The notes under the pieces are model-generated. The model was not told where the DNA came from and made no database searches. It saw nothing but the letters and a program-made list of their open reading frames with translations. Positions 40,281 to 48,886 of a stretch of 64,000 bases of DNA are shown piece after piece (position 1 is the first letter of the stretch; each line of letters begins with the position of its first letter). The DNA is from Amycolatopsis sp. (GTDB lineage Bacteria; Actinomycetota; Actinomycetes; Mycobacteriales; Pseudonocardiaceae), in assembly GCF_025464955.1 (NCBI RefSeq), contig NZ_JAODNM010000015.1, positions 1 through 64,000 on the forward strand, in the 5' to 3' direction. Both the position numbers and the translations under genes were made by a program.

Positions 40281-42467
40281 GTGACCCGTGCCAGAACCGC
40301 GATGTTCGCGGTGGCGGTCTTAGCCATGTCCGGACTCAGTCTTGCCACGGCGTCGGCGGCGAGCGCCGCTGTCGCGCCCGGCACCTACACCGTGACCGAC
40401 AGCGGAAGCGGAAAGTGTGTGGACGCCAAAGGCGCCGCGTCCGCGAACGCCACGGCCATCCAGCAGTACACCTGCAACGGCAGCGCCGCCCAGCAGTGGG
40501 TCTTCACCGCCACCGACAGCGGCTACTTCCAGGTCGGCACCTCGAGCGCGTCCGCCCAGGTGTGGGACGTCTCGGGAGTTTCGGCCGCGGACGGGGCACT
40601 CGTCCAGCTGTGGGCGTACGGCGGTGGCGGCAACCAGCAGTGGCTGCCCGTCGACGAGGGCAACGGTCTGTACCACTTCGTCAACCGCAACAGCGGCAAG
40701 TGCCTCGACGTGCCGAGCGCGTCCACCGCGGACAGCGTCCAGCTGCAGCAGTACGCCTGCAACGGTTCCGCGGCGCAGTCGTACTCGCTCAGCGGCGGCG
40801 GAACCACCCCGCCGCCCCCGCCGGGAACCCCGGACTTCGGCCCGAACGTGACGGTGTTCGACCCGTCGATGTCGGCCTCCACGATCCAGAGCAAGCTGAC
40901 CTCGGTCTTCAACGCCCAGCAGTCCGCACAGTTCGGCAACGCGCGCACCGCGCTGCTGTTCAAGCCGGGCACCTACAACGTGGACGCCAACCTCGGCTTC
41001 TACGAGCAGGTCGCGGGCCTCGGGCTCACCCCGGGCCAGGTCACCATCAACGGCCAGGTGCACGTCGAAGCCGACTGGCAGAGCGGCAACGCCACGCTGA
41101 ACTTCTGGCGCGACGCCGAGGGCCTCACCATCAACCCGCCCGGCGGCACCGACACCTGGGCGGTCTCGCAGGCCGACCCGCTGCGGCGTGTGCAGGTCAA
41201 CGGCAACCTGAAGCTGGACGACGGCGGCTGGTCCAGCGGCGGTTTCCTCGCCGACTCCCGCGTCACCGGCCAGGTCCAATCCGGTTCGCAGCAGCAGTGG
41301 CTGTCCCGCAACGACCAGATCGGCAGCTGGTCCGGCCAGAACTGGAACATGGTCTTCTCCGGCGTGCAGGGTGCTCCGGCAGCGACCTCGTTCCCGAACC
41401 CGCCGTACACCGCGCTCGCCCAGTCACCGGTGGTGGCCGAGAAGCCGTACCTGTACGTCGACGGTGCCGGTGCGTACAACGTGTTCGTTCCCGCCTTGCG
41501 TACCAACAGCTCCGGCACGTCGTGGGCGAACGGCAACCCGGCGGGCACTTCGCTGCCGATCAGCCAGTTCTACATCGTCAAGCCCGGTGACACCGCGTCG
41601 ACCATCAACGCGCAGCTCGCGGCCGGCAAGAACCTGCTCGTCACCCCGGGTATCTACCACCTGAACCAGACGCTCAACGTGACGCGTCCGGACACCGTGG
41701 TGCTGGGCATGGGCCTCGCGACCTTCATCCCGGACAACGGCGTCACGGCGGTCTCGGTCGCCGATGTCAGCGGCGTGAAGCTCGCCGGTCTGCTGATCGA
41801 CGCCGGTCCGACGAACTCGCCGGTGCTGATGCAGGTCGGTCCGAGCGGATCGACGGCGGACCACTCGGCCGACCCGGCCGTGCTGTCCGACGTCCACTTC
41901 CGCATCGGCGGTGCCGGGGTCGGTAAGGCCAACCAGTCGCTGGTGATCAACAGCAACAACGTGATCACCGACGACACCTGGCTGTGGCGGGCTGATCACG
42001 GTGACGGGGTCGGCTGGGGTACCAACACGGCGAACAACGGCCTGATCGTCAACGGCAACAACGTGACGGCGTACGGCCTGTTCGCCGAGCACTACCAGCA
42101 GTACCAGACCCAGTGGAACGGCAACGGCGGCAAAACGATCTTCTACCAGAGCGAGATGCCGTACGACCCGCCGAACCAGGGCTCGTACATGAACGGTTCC
42201 ACCAACGGCTGGGCCTCCTACAAGGTCGGGAACTCGGTGACCAGCCATGAGGCGTGGGGTGTGGGCGTCTACTGCCTGTTCGTCAACGACGCCAGTATTT
42301 CCAACGCACACGCCATCGAGGTACCGACCAACGCCAACGTCAAGTTCCACAACATGGTGTCGGTGATGCTCGGCAGTAATGCGGGAACGATCACCCACGT
42401 GATCAACAACACCGGCGCCGCGGCCGGACCGGGGCACACGGTGACCGACCTGGTCAGCTACCCGTGA
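40281..42467 (+). CDS. secreted ricin-lectin/beta-helix carbohydrate-active protein
   Basis: A 728-residue exported protein. A signal peptide (RTAMFAVAVLAMSGLSLATA) is followed by a ricin B-type lectin domain (about 30-170; GKCVDAKGA, QQW and GKCLDVPSA repeats), a Pro-rich linker (TTPPPPPGTPD), then a ~540-residue right-handed beta-helix rich in asparagine turns (VINSNNVITDDTWLWRADHG). The helix resembles GH55/GH87-type glucanases, often annotated loosely as adenylyl cyclase. Catalytic residues cannot be assigned. GTG at 40281 follows GGAG at six bases. A GH16 enzyme follows, suggesting joint attack on glucans. Confidence 0.75.
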   Translation: MTRARTAMFAVAVLAMSGLSLATASAASAAVAPGTYTVTDSGSGKCVDAKGAASANATAIQQYTCNGSAAQQWVFTATDSGYFQVGTSSASAQVWDVSGVSAADGALVQLWAYGGGGNQQWLPVDEGNGLYHFVNRNSGKCLDVPSASTADSVQLQQYACNGSAAQSYSLSGGGTTPPPPPGTPDFGPNVTVFDPSMSASTIQSKLTSVFNAQQSAQFGNARTALLFKPGTYNVDANLGFYEQVAGLGLTPGQVTINGQVHVEADWQSGNATLNFWRDAEGLTINPPGGTDTWAVSQADPLRRVQVNGNLKLDDGGWSSGGFLADSRVTGQVQSGSQQQWLSRNDQIGSWSGQNWNMVFSGVQGAPAATSFPNPPYTALAQSPVVAEKPYLYVDGAGAYNVFVPALRTNSSGTSWANGNPAGTSLPISQFYIVKPGDTASTINAQLAAGKNLLVTPGIYHLNQTLNVTRPDTVVLGMGLATFIPDNGVTAVSVADVSGVKLAGLLIDAGPTNSPVLMQVGPSGSTADHSADPAVLSDVHFRIGGAGVGKANQSLVINSNNVITDDTWLWRADHGDGVGWGTNTANNGLIVNGNNVTAYGLFAEHYQQYQTQWNGNGGKTIFYQSEMPYDPPNQGSYMNGSTNGWASYKVGNSVTSHEAWGVGVYCLFVNDASISNAHAIEVPTNANVKFHNMVSVMLGSNAGTITHVINNTGAAAGPGHTVTDLVSYP

Positions 42468-42502
42468 CCCAAAGATAGGTACCACCCGCTTCACCTTTAA
42501 CC

Positions 42503-42540
42503 GCGGCGTTTCCCGGCCGGACCCGGCCGGGAAACGCCGC
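42503..42540 (+). terminator. 18-bp perfect stem between two glucanase genes
   Basis: GCGGCGTTTCCCGGCCGG (42503-42520), loop AC, then its exact complement (42523-42540). It lies 35 bp after the upstream stop and just before the GH16 ribosome site. There is no T-tract. Confidence 0.65.
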
Positions 42541-42557
42541 TTGGCAAAGGAGAACGC

Positions 42558-44339
42558 ATGTCGATCAGAGACGGGCGACTCGCCCGCGGACTGGTAGCAC
42601 TGGGTGTCGTCGCGGCGGCCGCGCTCGCCTGGGTACCGTCCGTCTCCGCACAACCGGCGGCCGCTCCCGCGATCACCCCGGCCGCGGTAAAACCGGCCGC
42701 CGCACAACCAGCCGCCGTGCCCGCGCCGCCGTCCGGGTTCACCACCACCTGGAGCGACGACTTCAGTGGCGCCGCCAACTCCGCGCTGGACACCGGAACC
42801 TGGCGTTACGACGCCGGGCCGGGCAGCAGCTTCGGCACCGGCGAGATCGAGACGACGACCACGAGTACGTCGAACGTCTACGAAGACGGCAACGGCCACC
42901 TCGTCCTCAAGGCCCTGCACTCGGGAACCGACCCGAACGCCGGCTGGACCTCCGGCCGGGTCGAAACCCAGGCCGACGGCTTCGGTGCCCAGCCCGGCGG
43001 CGTCGTGCGGATCCAGGCGTCCATCCAGCAGCCGAACCTCAGCACCGCCAACGGCGCCGGGTACTGGCCGGCGTTCTGGATGCTGGGCGCGCCGCTGCGT
43101 GTCGGCATTCCGTGGCCGGGCTCCGGCGAGGTGGACGCGATGGAGGACATCAACGGGCGCAGCTCGGTCTTCGGCACGCTGCACTGCGGCGTCAGCCCTG
43201 GCGGCGCGTGCAACGAGAGCACCGGCGTCGGCAGTGGTGAGCGCGCGTGCGGAGGTTGCCAGACCGGGTACCACACCTACGCGGTGGAGATCGACAGGTC
43301 GACCTCGCCCGAGCAGATCCGCTGGTATCTCGACGGCGCCAGCTACTTCACCCTGAACTCCAATCAGATGGACGCGACCAGCTGGGCCAACGCGGTCGAT
43401 CACAGCTTCTTCATCATCTTCGACCTGGCCATCGGCGGCGCGTTCCCGGCCGCGTACGGCGGCGGTCCCAACGCCGCCACGGCGTCCGGCGGGCAGCTGA
43501 ACGTCGACTACCTGGCCGTGTACAACAAGCTGCCGGCGGGTCTGGGCACGAACGTCGCGCAAGGCAAGCCGACCACGGCGTCCTCGGCGGAAAGCGCCCA
43601 GTTCCCGGCGTCGAACGCCACTGACGGCAACGTGACCACCCGCTGGTCGAGCGGGTTCAGCGACCCGCAGTGGGTGCAGGTCGACCTCGGTCAGAACTAC
43701 AACCTCACCCATGCGACGGTGACCTGGGAGGCCGCCGCGGCGTCGTCGTATCAGCTCCAGAGGTCGACCGACGGTACGACGTGGACGACCATCACCACGA
43801 ACAACAACAGTCCCGCCGACATCCAGGATCTGTCGATGTCGGGCACCGGGCGGTACGTCCGCATCTACGCGACCAGCAGAGCGTCGCAGTACGGCGACTC
43901 GCTCTACGAACTGGCGGTGTACGGCACGCTGTCGTCGGGCGGCAACGGCGGCAACACCGTGCTGTCGCAAGGGAAAACGGCCACGGCGTCGTCGGCGGAG
44001 AACACGAGCTTCACCGCGACGAACGCCGTCGATGGCAACACCGGCACGCGCTGGTCGAGCGCGTTCACCGATCCGCAGTGGCTGGAGGTCGACCTGGGCG
44101 CGAGCCACTCGATCAGCCAGGTCGTGCTCAACTGGGAGGCCGCCTACGCGACCGCGTTCCAGATTCAGACCTCGGCGGACGGCTCGAACTGGACCACGGT
44201 CTACACCACGACCACGGGAACCGGTGGGACGCAGACACTGCCCGTGTCCGGTACCGGTCGGTACGTGCGGATGAACGGGACGGCCCGGGCTACGCAGTAC
44301 GGCTACTCGCTGTGGGAGTTCCAGGTCCTCGGCACCTGA
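42558..44339 (+). CDS. secreted GH16 glucanase with two F5/8 (CBM32) domains
   Basis: A 593-residue enzyme. A signal peptide with an Ala/Pro-rich linker (to about 57) precedes a GH16 domain (about 60-325) whose catalytic E191-V-D193-A-M-E196 is intact. Two discoidin/F5/8 type C carbohydrate-binding domains follow (about 330-455 and 465-593), each with the NATDGN/NAVDGN...TRWSS signature. GH16 plus the beta-helix neighbour points to beta-1,3-glucan breakdown outside the cell, for example of fungal walls. ATG at 42558 follows AAAGGAG. Confidence 0.9.
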   Translation: MSIRDGRLARGLVALGVVAAAALAWVPSVSAQPAAAPAITPAAVKPAAAQPAAVPAPPSGFTTTWSDDFSGAANSALDTGTWRYDAGPGSSFGTGEIETTTTSTSNVYEDGNGHLVLKALHSGTDPNAGWTSGRVETQADGFGAQPGGVVRIQASIQQPNLSTANGAGYWPAFWMLGAPLRVGIPWPGSGEVDAMEDINGRSSVFGTLHCGVSPGGACNESTGVGSGERACGGCQTGYHTYAVEIDRSTSPEQIRWYLDGASYFTLNSNQMDATSWANAVDHSFFIIFDLAIGGAFPAAYGGGPNAATASGGQLNVDYLAVYNKLPAGLGTNVAQGKPTTASSAESAQFPASNATDGNVTTRWSSGFSDPQWVQVDLGQNYNLTHATVTWEAAAASSYQLQRSTDGTTWTTITTNNNSPADIQDLSMSGTGRYVRIYATSRASQYGDSLYELAVYGTLSSGGNGGNTVLSQGKTATASSAENTSFTATNAVDGNTGTRWSSAFTDPQWLEVDLGASHSISQVVLNWEAAYATAFQIQTSADGSNWTTVYTTTTGTGGTQTLPVSGTGRYVRMNGTARATQYGYSLWEFQVLGT

Positions 44340-44344
44340 CCTCC

Positions 44345-44388
44345 GCAACGCGCCGTCGACTTGCGCTCGCAAGTCGACGGCGAGTTGC
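44345..44388. repeat. CAACTCG-family palindrome after GH16 gene
   Basis: The 21-nt arms at 44345-44365 and 44368-44388 pair with one mismatch around GCCGTCGACTTGCG, loop CT. It starts six bases after the GH16 stop and may serve as its terminator. Confidence 0.8.
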
Positions 44389-44461
44389 TGTCGCCGACGC
44401 TCTCCGCGTGATTGGTCTATGATCGTCGAACAAGCGAGAAAACGCCGGAGAGAGAAGAACC

Positions 44462-44836
44462 ATGTCGGAAAAGCCTGTGCTGATCCCCGGTCCCGACCAT
44501 CCCATCACGGTCGAGGCGAACCCGGGTCGCGTGGTCGTGAAGCTCGGCGGACACGTCGTGGCCGACAGCCTCGACGCGTTGGCCCTGCGTGAGGCTTCCT
44601 ACCCGGCCGCGCAGTATATCCCGCGTAAGGACGTCGATTTCTCGGTCCTGGAGCGCACCGAGCACACGACGTACTGCCCGTACAAGGGCGAGTCGGCCTA
44701 CTACAGCATCCGCGTCGGCGACAAGGTCGCGGAAAACGCCGTCTGGACCTACGAAGCGCCGTACGACTCCGTCGCCGAGATCAAGGACCACGTCGCGTTC
44801 TACCCCGACCGTGTGGACTCGATCGAAGAACTCTGA
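44462..44836 (+). CDS. DUF427 domain protein
   Basis: A 124-residue protein of the DUF427 family, with the characteristic YIPRKDVDFSVLERTEHTTY and CPYKGESAYYSI. It is small, soluble and of unknown function. ATG at 44462 follows AGAGAGAAG. It stands alone between carbohydrate-active genes with no obvious link to them. Confidence 0.9.
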   Translation: MSEKPVLIPGPDHPITVEANPGRVVVKLGGHVVADSLDALALREASYPAAQYIPRKDVDFSVLERTEHTTYCPYKGESAYYSIRVGDKVAENAVWTYEAPYDSVAEIKDHVAFYPDRVDSIEEL

Positions 44837-44941
44837 GCCGTTTCTTGTCCGATTCGAGCCAGGATCACGCCTGAACCTTCTGCCGGTGGCCTGATTTTCT
44901 TTACACTGCCCTGACTTCTTCGGTGGTCAGGGAAGGTCGCC

Positions 44942-46762
44942 ATGCGGCGGTTTCTGGTTGTGGTCCTGCTCGTCGCGGCTGCGCTTCCGTTTCCCCCAGC
45001 GGTGGCTTTGGCTGCCACCCGAGTTTGCGCGCTCTCGTGCGACACCCTCGATCCCTCTCGGGCCGCTCAGGAGACTTTCCCGTTGCCGGACCTCGTCATC
45101 AACGGCAGGACCGTGCGCCTGCACGCGTCGGACCCGGACGGGATGGCCTGGGGCAGCATCGACGGGGGAGTCGCCGGGGACTCGGTGTGGCTCGACCGGT
45201 CCTTGGACGGCGGCGCTACCTGGGAAGGGTTGCTGGGCAAGGCTTTCATTCCATCGACGTGGACCGGTACGCGCACCCTGATGTACAACCTGACCGACCC
45301 GGTGAACCACCGGCGCGGTCTGGTGCGGGCCTGCGGGGATGCCCAGGGTGTCGCTTGCACTGGTTGGATCTATCCGAAGGTGTGCGACGCCGGCTGCGAC
45401 GGCACGGACGCGAGCCAAGCGACAGGCGACATGCAGGCGGTCGGGCCGGTGACGCTCTTCGGTCGCACCATCGTGCTGCACACCGACGCCAACTCCATGG
45501 CGTGGGCGAGTATCGCCACCGGCGGGCCGGGCGACGAGATCTGGCTGGACCGCTCCTGGGACGGGGGCGTTACCTGGCCCGACGGCTCTTCTCTCGGCCG
45601 GACAAGCGTTACCGCCGGCGGTGTCGGCGCGCGGACAGCGATGTTCGCCACCCGCGACCCGCGCGGCAAACTGTACGGCGGCGCTGTCCGCGCGTGTGGG
45701 CGCGAGGCGAGTCATCAGCAAGGCGCTTGCACCCCGTGGGTCCGGCCCGCTCCCGCGCGGGCGAAGGCCGCGGCGGACACGCTGATGTGGTCCTACGACC
45801 CGAACAACGCCTGGTGGCCGAGCAGTTGGTGGAACTCGGCGGCCACCCTCACCGCACTGACGGATTTCGAAGTGCGGACCGGTACCCACGACTACGACTG
45901 GGTCATCGGGCGGACTTTCGACGTCAACCGCGGTGCCTTCCCGGCCGGCGCGCGCAGCAGCGACCCGATCGACGGCGACTTCACCAGCCGGGCGATTGAC
46001 GACTCCGCGTGGTGGGGCCTCGCCTGGGTCGCGGCCTACGACGAGACGCACGACGCCCGGTACCTCGCCGAGGCAACCATCATCGCCAACTACGTCAGCG
46101 GTTTCTGGGACACGAGCACCTGCGGCGGCGGGGTCTGGTGGGACCGCGAACGGACGTACAAGAACGCCGTCACGAGCGGCCTCTACCTCCGGTTGTCGGC
46201 CGCGCTGCATCTGCGCGTCACGGGTGACGTCGTGTGGGGCCAGCGGGCGAAGGCCGCGGGGGACTGGTACCTGGCCAGCGGGTTGGTCAACTCCGCAGGC
46301 TTGATCAACGACGGGCTGACCAGCGACTGCCGGAACAACGGCGGCACGGTGTGGAGCTACAACCAGGGCCTGGGCATCGGCGGCCTCACCGAGGCCTGGC
46401 GTGCTACCGGGGATACGCGCTACCTGGACGCGGCACGCCGCCTCGCCGACGCCGCGCTGTCCTCTCCCGTGCTCACGACCGGCGGTGTGCTGACTGAGTC
46501 GTGCGACACGGGCACGAAATCCTGCGACGACAACCAGAAACAGTTCAAAGGTGTCTTCGAGCGCTACCTCTCAGACCTGGCGCAAGCGACCGGGAACGCT
46601 ACCTACACGCAGTTCACCCAGCGGCAGGCCGATTCGCTGTGGACGACCGACCGCGACACCCTGAACCGCATCGGGGAACGCTGGGCCGGGACAAGCCCGA
46701 ACCAGGTCGACTGGCGCACACAGGCTTCGGCTTTAGGCGCGCTTACTGCCGCGGCTCCTTGA
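44942..46762 (+). CDS. secreted GH76 alpha-1,6-mannanase-like enzyme
   Basis: A 606-residue secreted protein. A signal peptide (RRFLVVVLLVAAALPFPPAV) leads into two similar ~105-residue modules (CALSCDTLDPSRAAQ and VCDAGCDGTDASQAT mark their starts). These match a region found in other actinomycete GH76 proteins. A GH76 domain (about 270-600) follows, with the catalytic Asp pair in RAIDDSAWWGLAW. The family cleaves alpha-1,6-mannan of fungal or mycobacterial envelopes. ATG at 44942 follows GGAAGG. Confidence 0.87.
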   Translation: MRRFLVVVLLVAAALPFPPAVALAATRVCALSCDTLDPSRAAQETFPLPDLVINGRTVRLHASDPDGMAWGSIDGGVAGDSVWLDRSLDGGATWEGLLGKAFIPSTWTGTRTLMYNLTDPVNHRRGLVRACGDAQGVACTGWIYPKVCDAGCDGTDASQATGDMQAVGPVTLFGRTIVLHTDANSMAWASIATGGPGDEIWLDRSWDGGVTWPDGSSLGRTSVTAGGVGARTAMFATRDPRGKLYGGAVRACGREASHQQGACTPWVRPAPARAKAAADTLMWSYDPNNAWWPSSWWNSAATLTALTDFEVRTGTHDYDWVIGRTFDVNRGAFPAGARSSDPIDGDFTSRAIDDSAWWGLAWVAAYDETHDARYLAEATIIANYVSGFWDTSTCGGGVWWDRERTYKNAVTSGLYLRLSAALHLRVTGDVVWGQRAKAAGDWYLASGLVNSAGLINDGLTSDCRNNGGTVWSYNQGLGIGGLTEAWRATGDTRYLDAARRLADAALSSPVLTTGGVLTESCDTGTKSCDDNQKQFKGVFERYLSDLAQATGNATYTQFTQRQADSLWTTDRDTLNRIGERWAGTSPNQVDWRTQASALGALTAAAP

Positions 46763-47173
46763 CGACGTCGGCGTCACCGGTGTGAGCTGATGGCGCAGGG
46801 TCGGTTCCGCTGTCCGGTTCGGTCTACTACAGCCCAGGACCGGGGCGGACTGTTCTTGTAGCGGCGGATCCGGGGGCCTGTCTCTTTGTGTTGGTGGTGC
46901 TTTTGCTCACGAGTGGCCGAAAGGGACTTTTCTTGTGGTGAACGCACGGATAATGCCGTTCGCGATTCGCCGCTCACGTTAAGCAACCAGCCTTGGGGGA
47001 TTGGGGTATCTGTGAGTGACACCCGCGATGTGCAGTTGGACGTGAAGGCCACCTTCACGCCGTAATTTGCCGTGAAGGTGGCCTTCACGTCCAATCCATG
47101 ATCACGTGCAGCGATAAAGCGTATCAGTCTTTCGTGTATCGAAGAGGCGTTCGATCTGCGGTAGGATAAAGGG
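46763..47173. other. intergenic region ahead of second HNH cassette
   Basis: The first ~250 bp shows no gene or clear repeat. Homology to base 1 of the window begins at 47012. The inverted repeat has arms at 47036-47057 and 47073-47094 (22 nt, perfect, 15-nt loop). The promoter-like TAGGAT is at 47162-47167. Confidence 0.65.
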
Positions 47174-47176
47174 GTG
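47162..47176 (+). promoter_or_regulatory. -10 box seven bases from start codon, copy 2
   Basis: TAGGAT (47162-47167) is followed by AAAGGG and GTG at 47174, the same spacing as copy 1. It is consistent with a leaderless transcript. Confidence 0.45.
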
Positions 47177-48421
47177 TCCAGCTCACTGATCCGGTTTCCC
47201 TCGCTTGCCGATATTCGGCGTGCGAATCCGGTGGAAGCTGCTGTGATCGCTCGCCGACTGGCGCGGATTTACAACGAGTGTGACGCGCTGTTTGGTGTGT
47301 TGGCGGCGAAGGTGGAGACCGAGGGTGTGAAGGTCGTCTACCAGTACCTCGCCACAGCACTCTGGCTCGACGACATCACTCAGATCGGCCCGGCGGCGGC
47401 GAAGCGGATCGTGATCCGGGGTAAGGCCGTGAACTCCTCCCGCAACCTGGACGGGACGGAAATCCCAGCGATCGCACCACTGGCCGGTCTCGCAGCACGC
47501 ACAGGGGACATCACCCCCGCGCACGTGGATGAGATCGTGGCGACGATGATCAACATGCCCGCGACCGTGTCCGATAAGGACCGGGCGGGTGCGGAGAAGA
47601 TCCTCGTCGACCTCGCCCGCCAGGCGACACCCCTCGAAGTCCGCAAAGCCGGCGACCGGCTCCTGAACACCTTCGACCCGGACGGACCCGAGCCGAAGGA
47701 TCCGCCGGAGAGACCGCAGCGGGAGCTGGCGTTCCAGGAACACCGCGACGGCACTGCCACCCTCAAAGGCAAGCTCGACAACCTGGCCTACGCCCAACTC
47801 CGCGCAGCCCTCGACCCACTGGCGAAACCACACTCGACGAAAGAGGAAGGCCGCGACACCCGCAGCCAATGGGAACGCCACGCCGACGCCCTCGTCGACC
47901 TGGTCCGCCTCGCGATGACCGTCGACAAGATGCCCACCCATGGTGGTGACCGTGTCCATGTGGCGGTCATCGTGGACTACGAGACACTGAAGTCCGGGAT
48001 CGGGACGGCGATGCTCGACTATGGCGGTGTGATCACGGCCGCGGAGGCGCGGATGTTGGCGTGTGACTGCAAGGTGATCCCCGCTGTTCTCGGGACCGAG
48101 AGCGAGCAGATGGATCTGGGTCGGTCCAAGAGAATCATCACCACCGGGCAACGGCGACGACTCGTCATGCGAGACCGCGGATGCGCGTTTCCCGGTTGTA
48201 AAAGCCACGCCAAACACTGCGACGGGCATCATATCGTGTATTGGATCCTCGGCGGGCCAACAAATCTGGACAACTTGACCCTTCTTTGTGAACGCCACCA
48301 TAGGTTGGTTCATTGTGGTGGTTGGGAAGTGCGGATGGGTGGTGACGGGAGACCCGACTTCATCCCGCCTGCCCATCTTGATCCGCTTCGAAGACCCAGG
48401 CGTAACACCATGCACGTGTAA
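47174..48421 (+). CDS. DUF222 domain HNH endonuclease, copy 2
   Basis: A 415-residue close paralogue of the protein at 163-1410. The DUF222 region is nearly identical; differences cluster near the C-terminus. The HNH centre is intact: GCAFPGCKSHAKHCDGHH, NLDNLTLLC and RHHRLVH. It has one more codon in the middle (STKEEGRD versus STEEGRD) and one fewer at the end. Both copies keep open frames, so both appear to be under selection or recently duplicated. The cellular role is unknown. Confidence 0.9.
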   Translation: MSSSLIRFPSLADIRRANPVEAAVIARRLARIYNECDALFGVLAAKVETEGVKVVYQYLATALWLDDITQIGPAAAKRIVIRGKAVNSSRNLDGTEIPAIAPLAGLAARTGDITPAHVDEIVATMINMPATVSDKDRAGAEKILVDLARQATPLEVRKAGDRLLNTFDPDGPEPKDPPERPQRELAFQEHRDGTATLKGKLDNLAYAQLRAALDPLAKPHSTKEEGRDTRSQWERHADALVDLVRLAMTVDKMPTHGGDRVHVAVIVDYETLKSGIGTAMLDYGGVITAAEARMLACDCKVIPAVLGTESEQMDLGRSKRIITTGQRRRLVMRDRGCAFPGCKSHAKHCDGHHIVYWILGGPTNLDNLTLLCERHHRLVHCGGWEVRMGGDGRPDFIPPAHLDPLRRPRRNTMHV

Positions 48422-48886
48422 CAGAATACCGACTCCATACCAGGGCTCGTGAGTGCCGCGACCGGATCATCCGGCCGCGACACTGGCGAGCCCTGGCTGC
48501 ATTCCCGGTACAACAGCAACTCGCCGTCGAGTTGCGGTAGTTGATCTCCGCAACGATCGCAACTCGCCGTCGACTTGCGAACGCCGACAGCAGTACTGAA
48601 TCGGGGGACCCCTGGTCCGAATGATCCGTACCAGGGGGCCCCGATACGAATCGGAGCGGGCGCAGCGAGCCTCGGCAGCCATCGCGTCACGGATGCGGCG
48701 CTCGGATCCGCACCGCAGTCCCTCGCAGCCCCTGTCGTTGCTTCAGTAGACGGGAGCGCCAGCGCGACGGTGACCGCGCTTGCCGAATCGCAACGTGGAC
48801 TCGAAAATCACCCAGGTCACCGAGTCAACGGGTGCTGACGGCTTTCGCTGCGTGGTCTCGAAAATAGTGTGGTCAACCGAATGCGG
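48422..48886. other. 465-bp intergenic region with cassette tail and repeats
   Basis: It contains a hairpin (48440-48449 CCAGGGCTCG with 48487-48496) equivalent to the one after copy 1, then CAACTCG-family elements at 48516-48535 and 48558-48579. The cassette spacer follows to 48794. Two CTCGAAAAT...GGTCA-CCGA segments lie at about 48801-48824 and 48858-48881, just before the end of the convergent aldehyde dehydrogenase gene. No gene is seen. Confidence 0.65.

Larger units (their letters stand above)
47012..48794. repeat. DUF222-HNH cassette, copy 2
   Basis: This segment matches 1-1705 across flanks and gene in the same orientation. It is about 80 bp longer, through an added codon in the gene and extra spacer around 48516-48660 that holds an additional CAACTCG-type repeat. 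The match ends after GAATCGCAAC at 48794. Confidence 0.8.

Noticed and set aside
41424..44372. A 982-residue open frame on the minus strand
   Set aside because: It is antisense to two well-supported secreted enzyme genes and has the Arg/Val-rich composition of high-GC shadow frames.
48500..48600. Closely spaced repeats suggesting a CRISPR-like array
   Set aside because: Only two copies, unequal spacing, palindromic and shared with dispersed sites; no cas genes.
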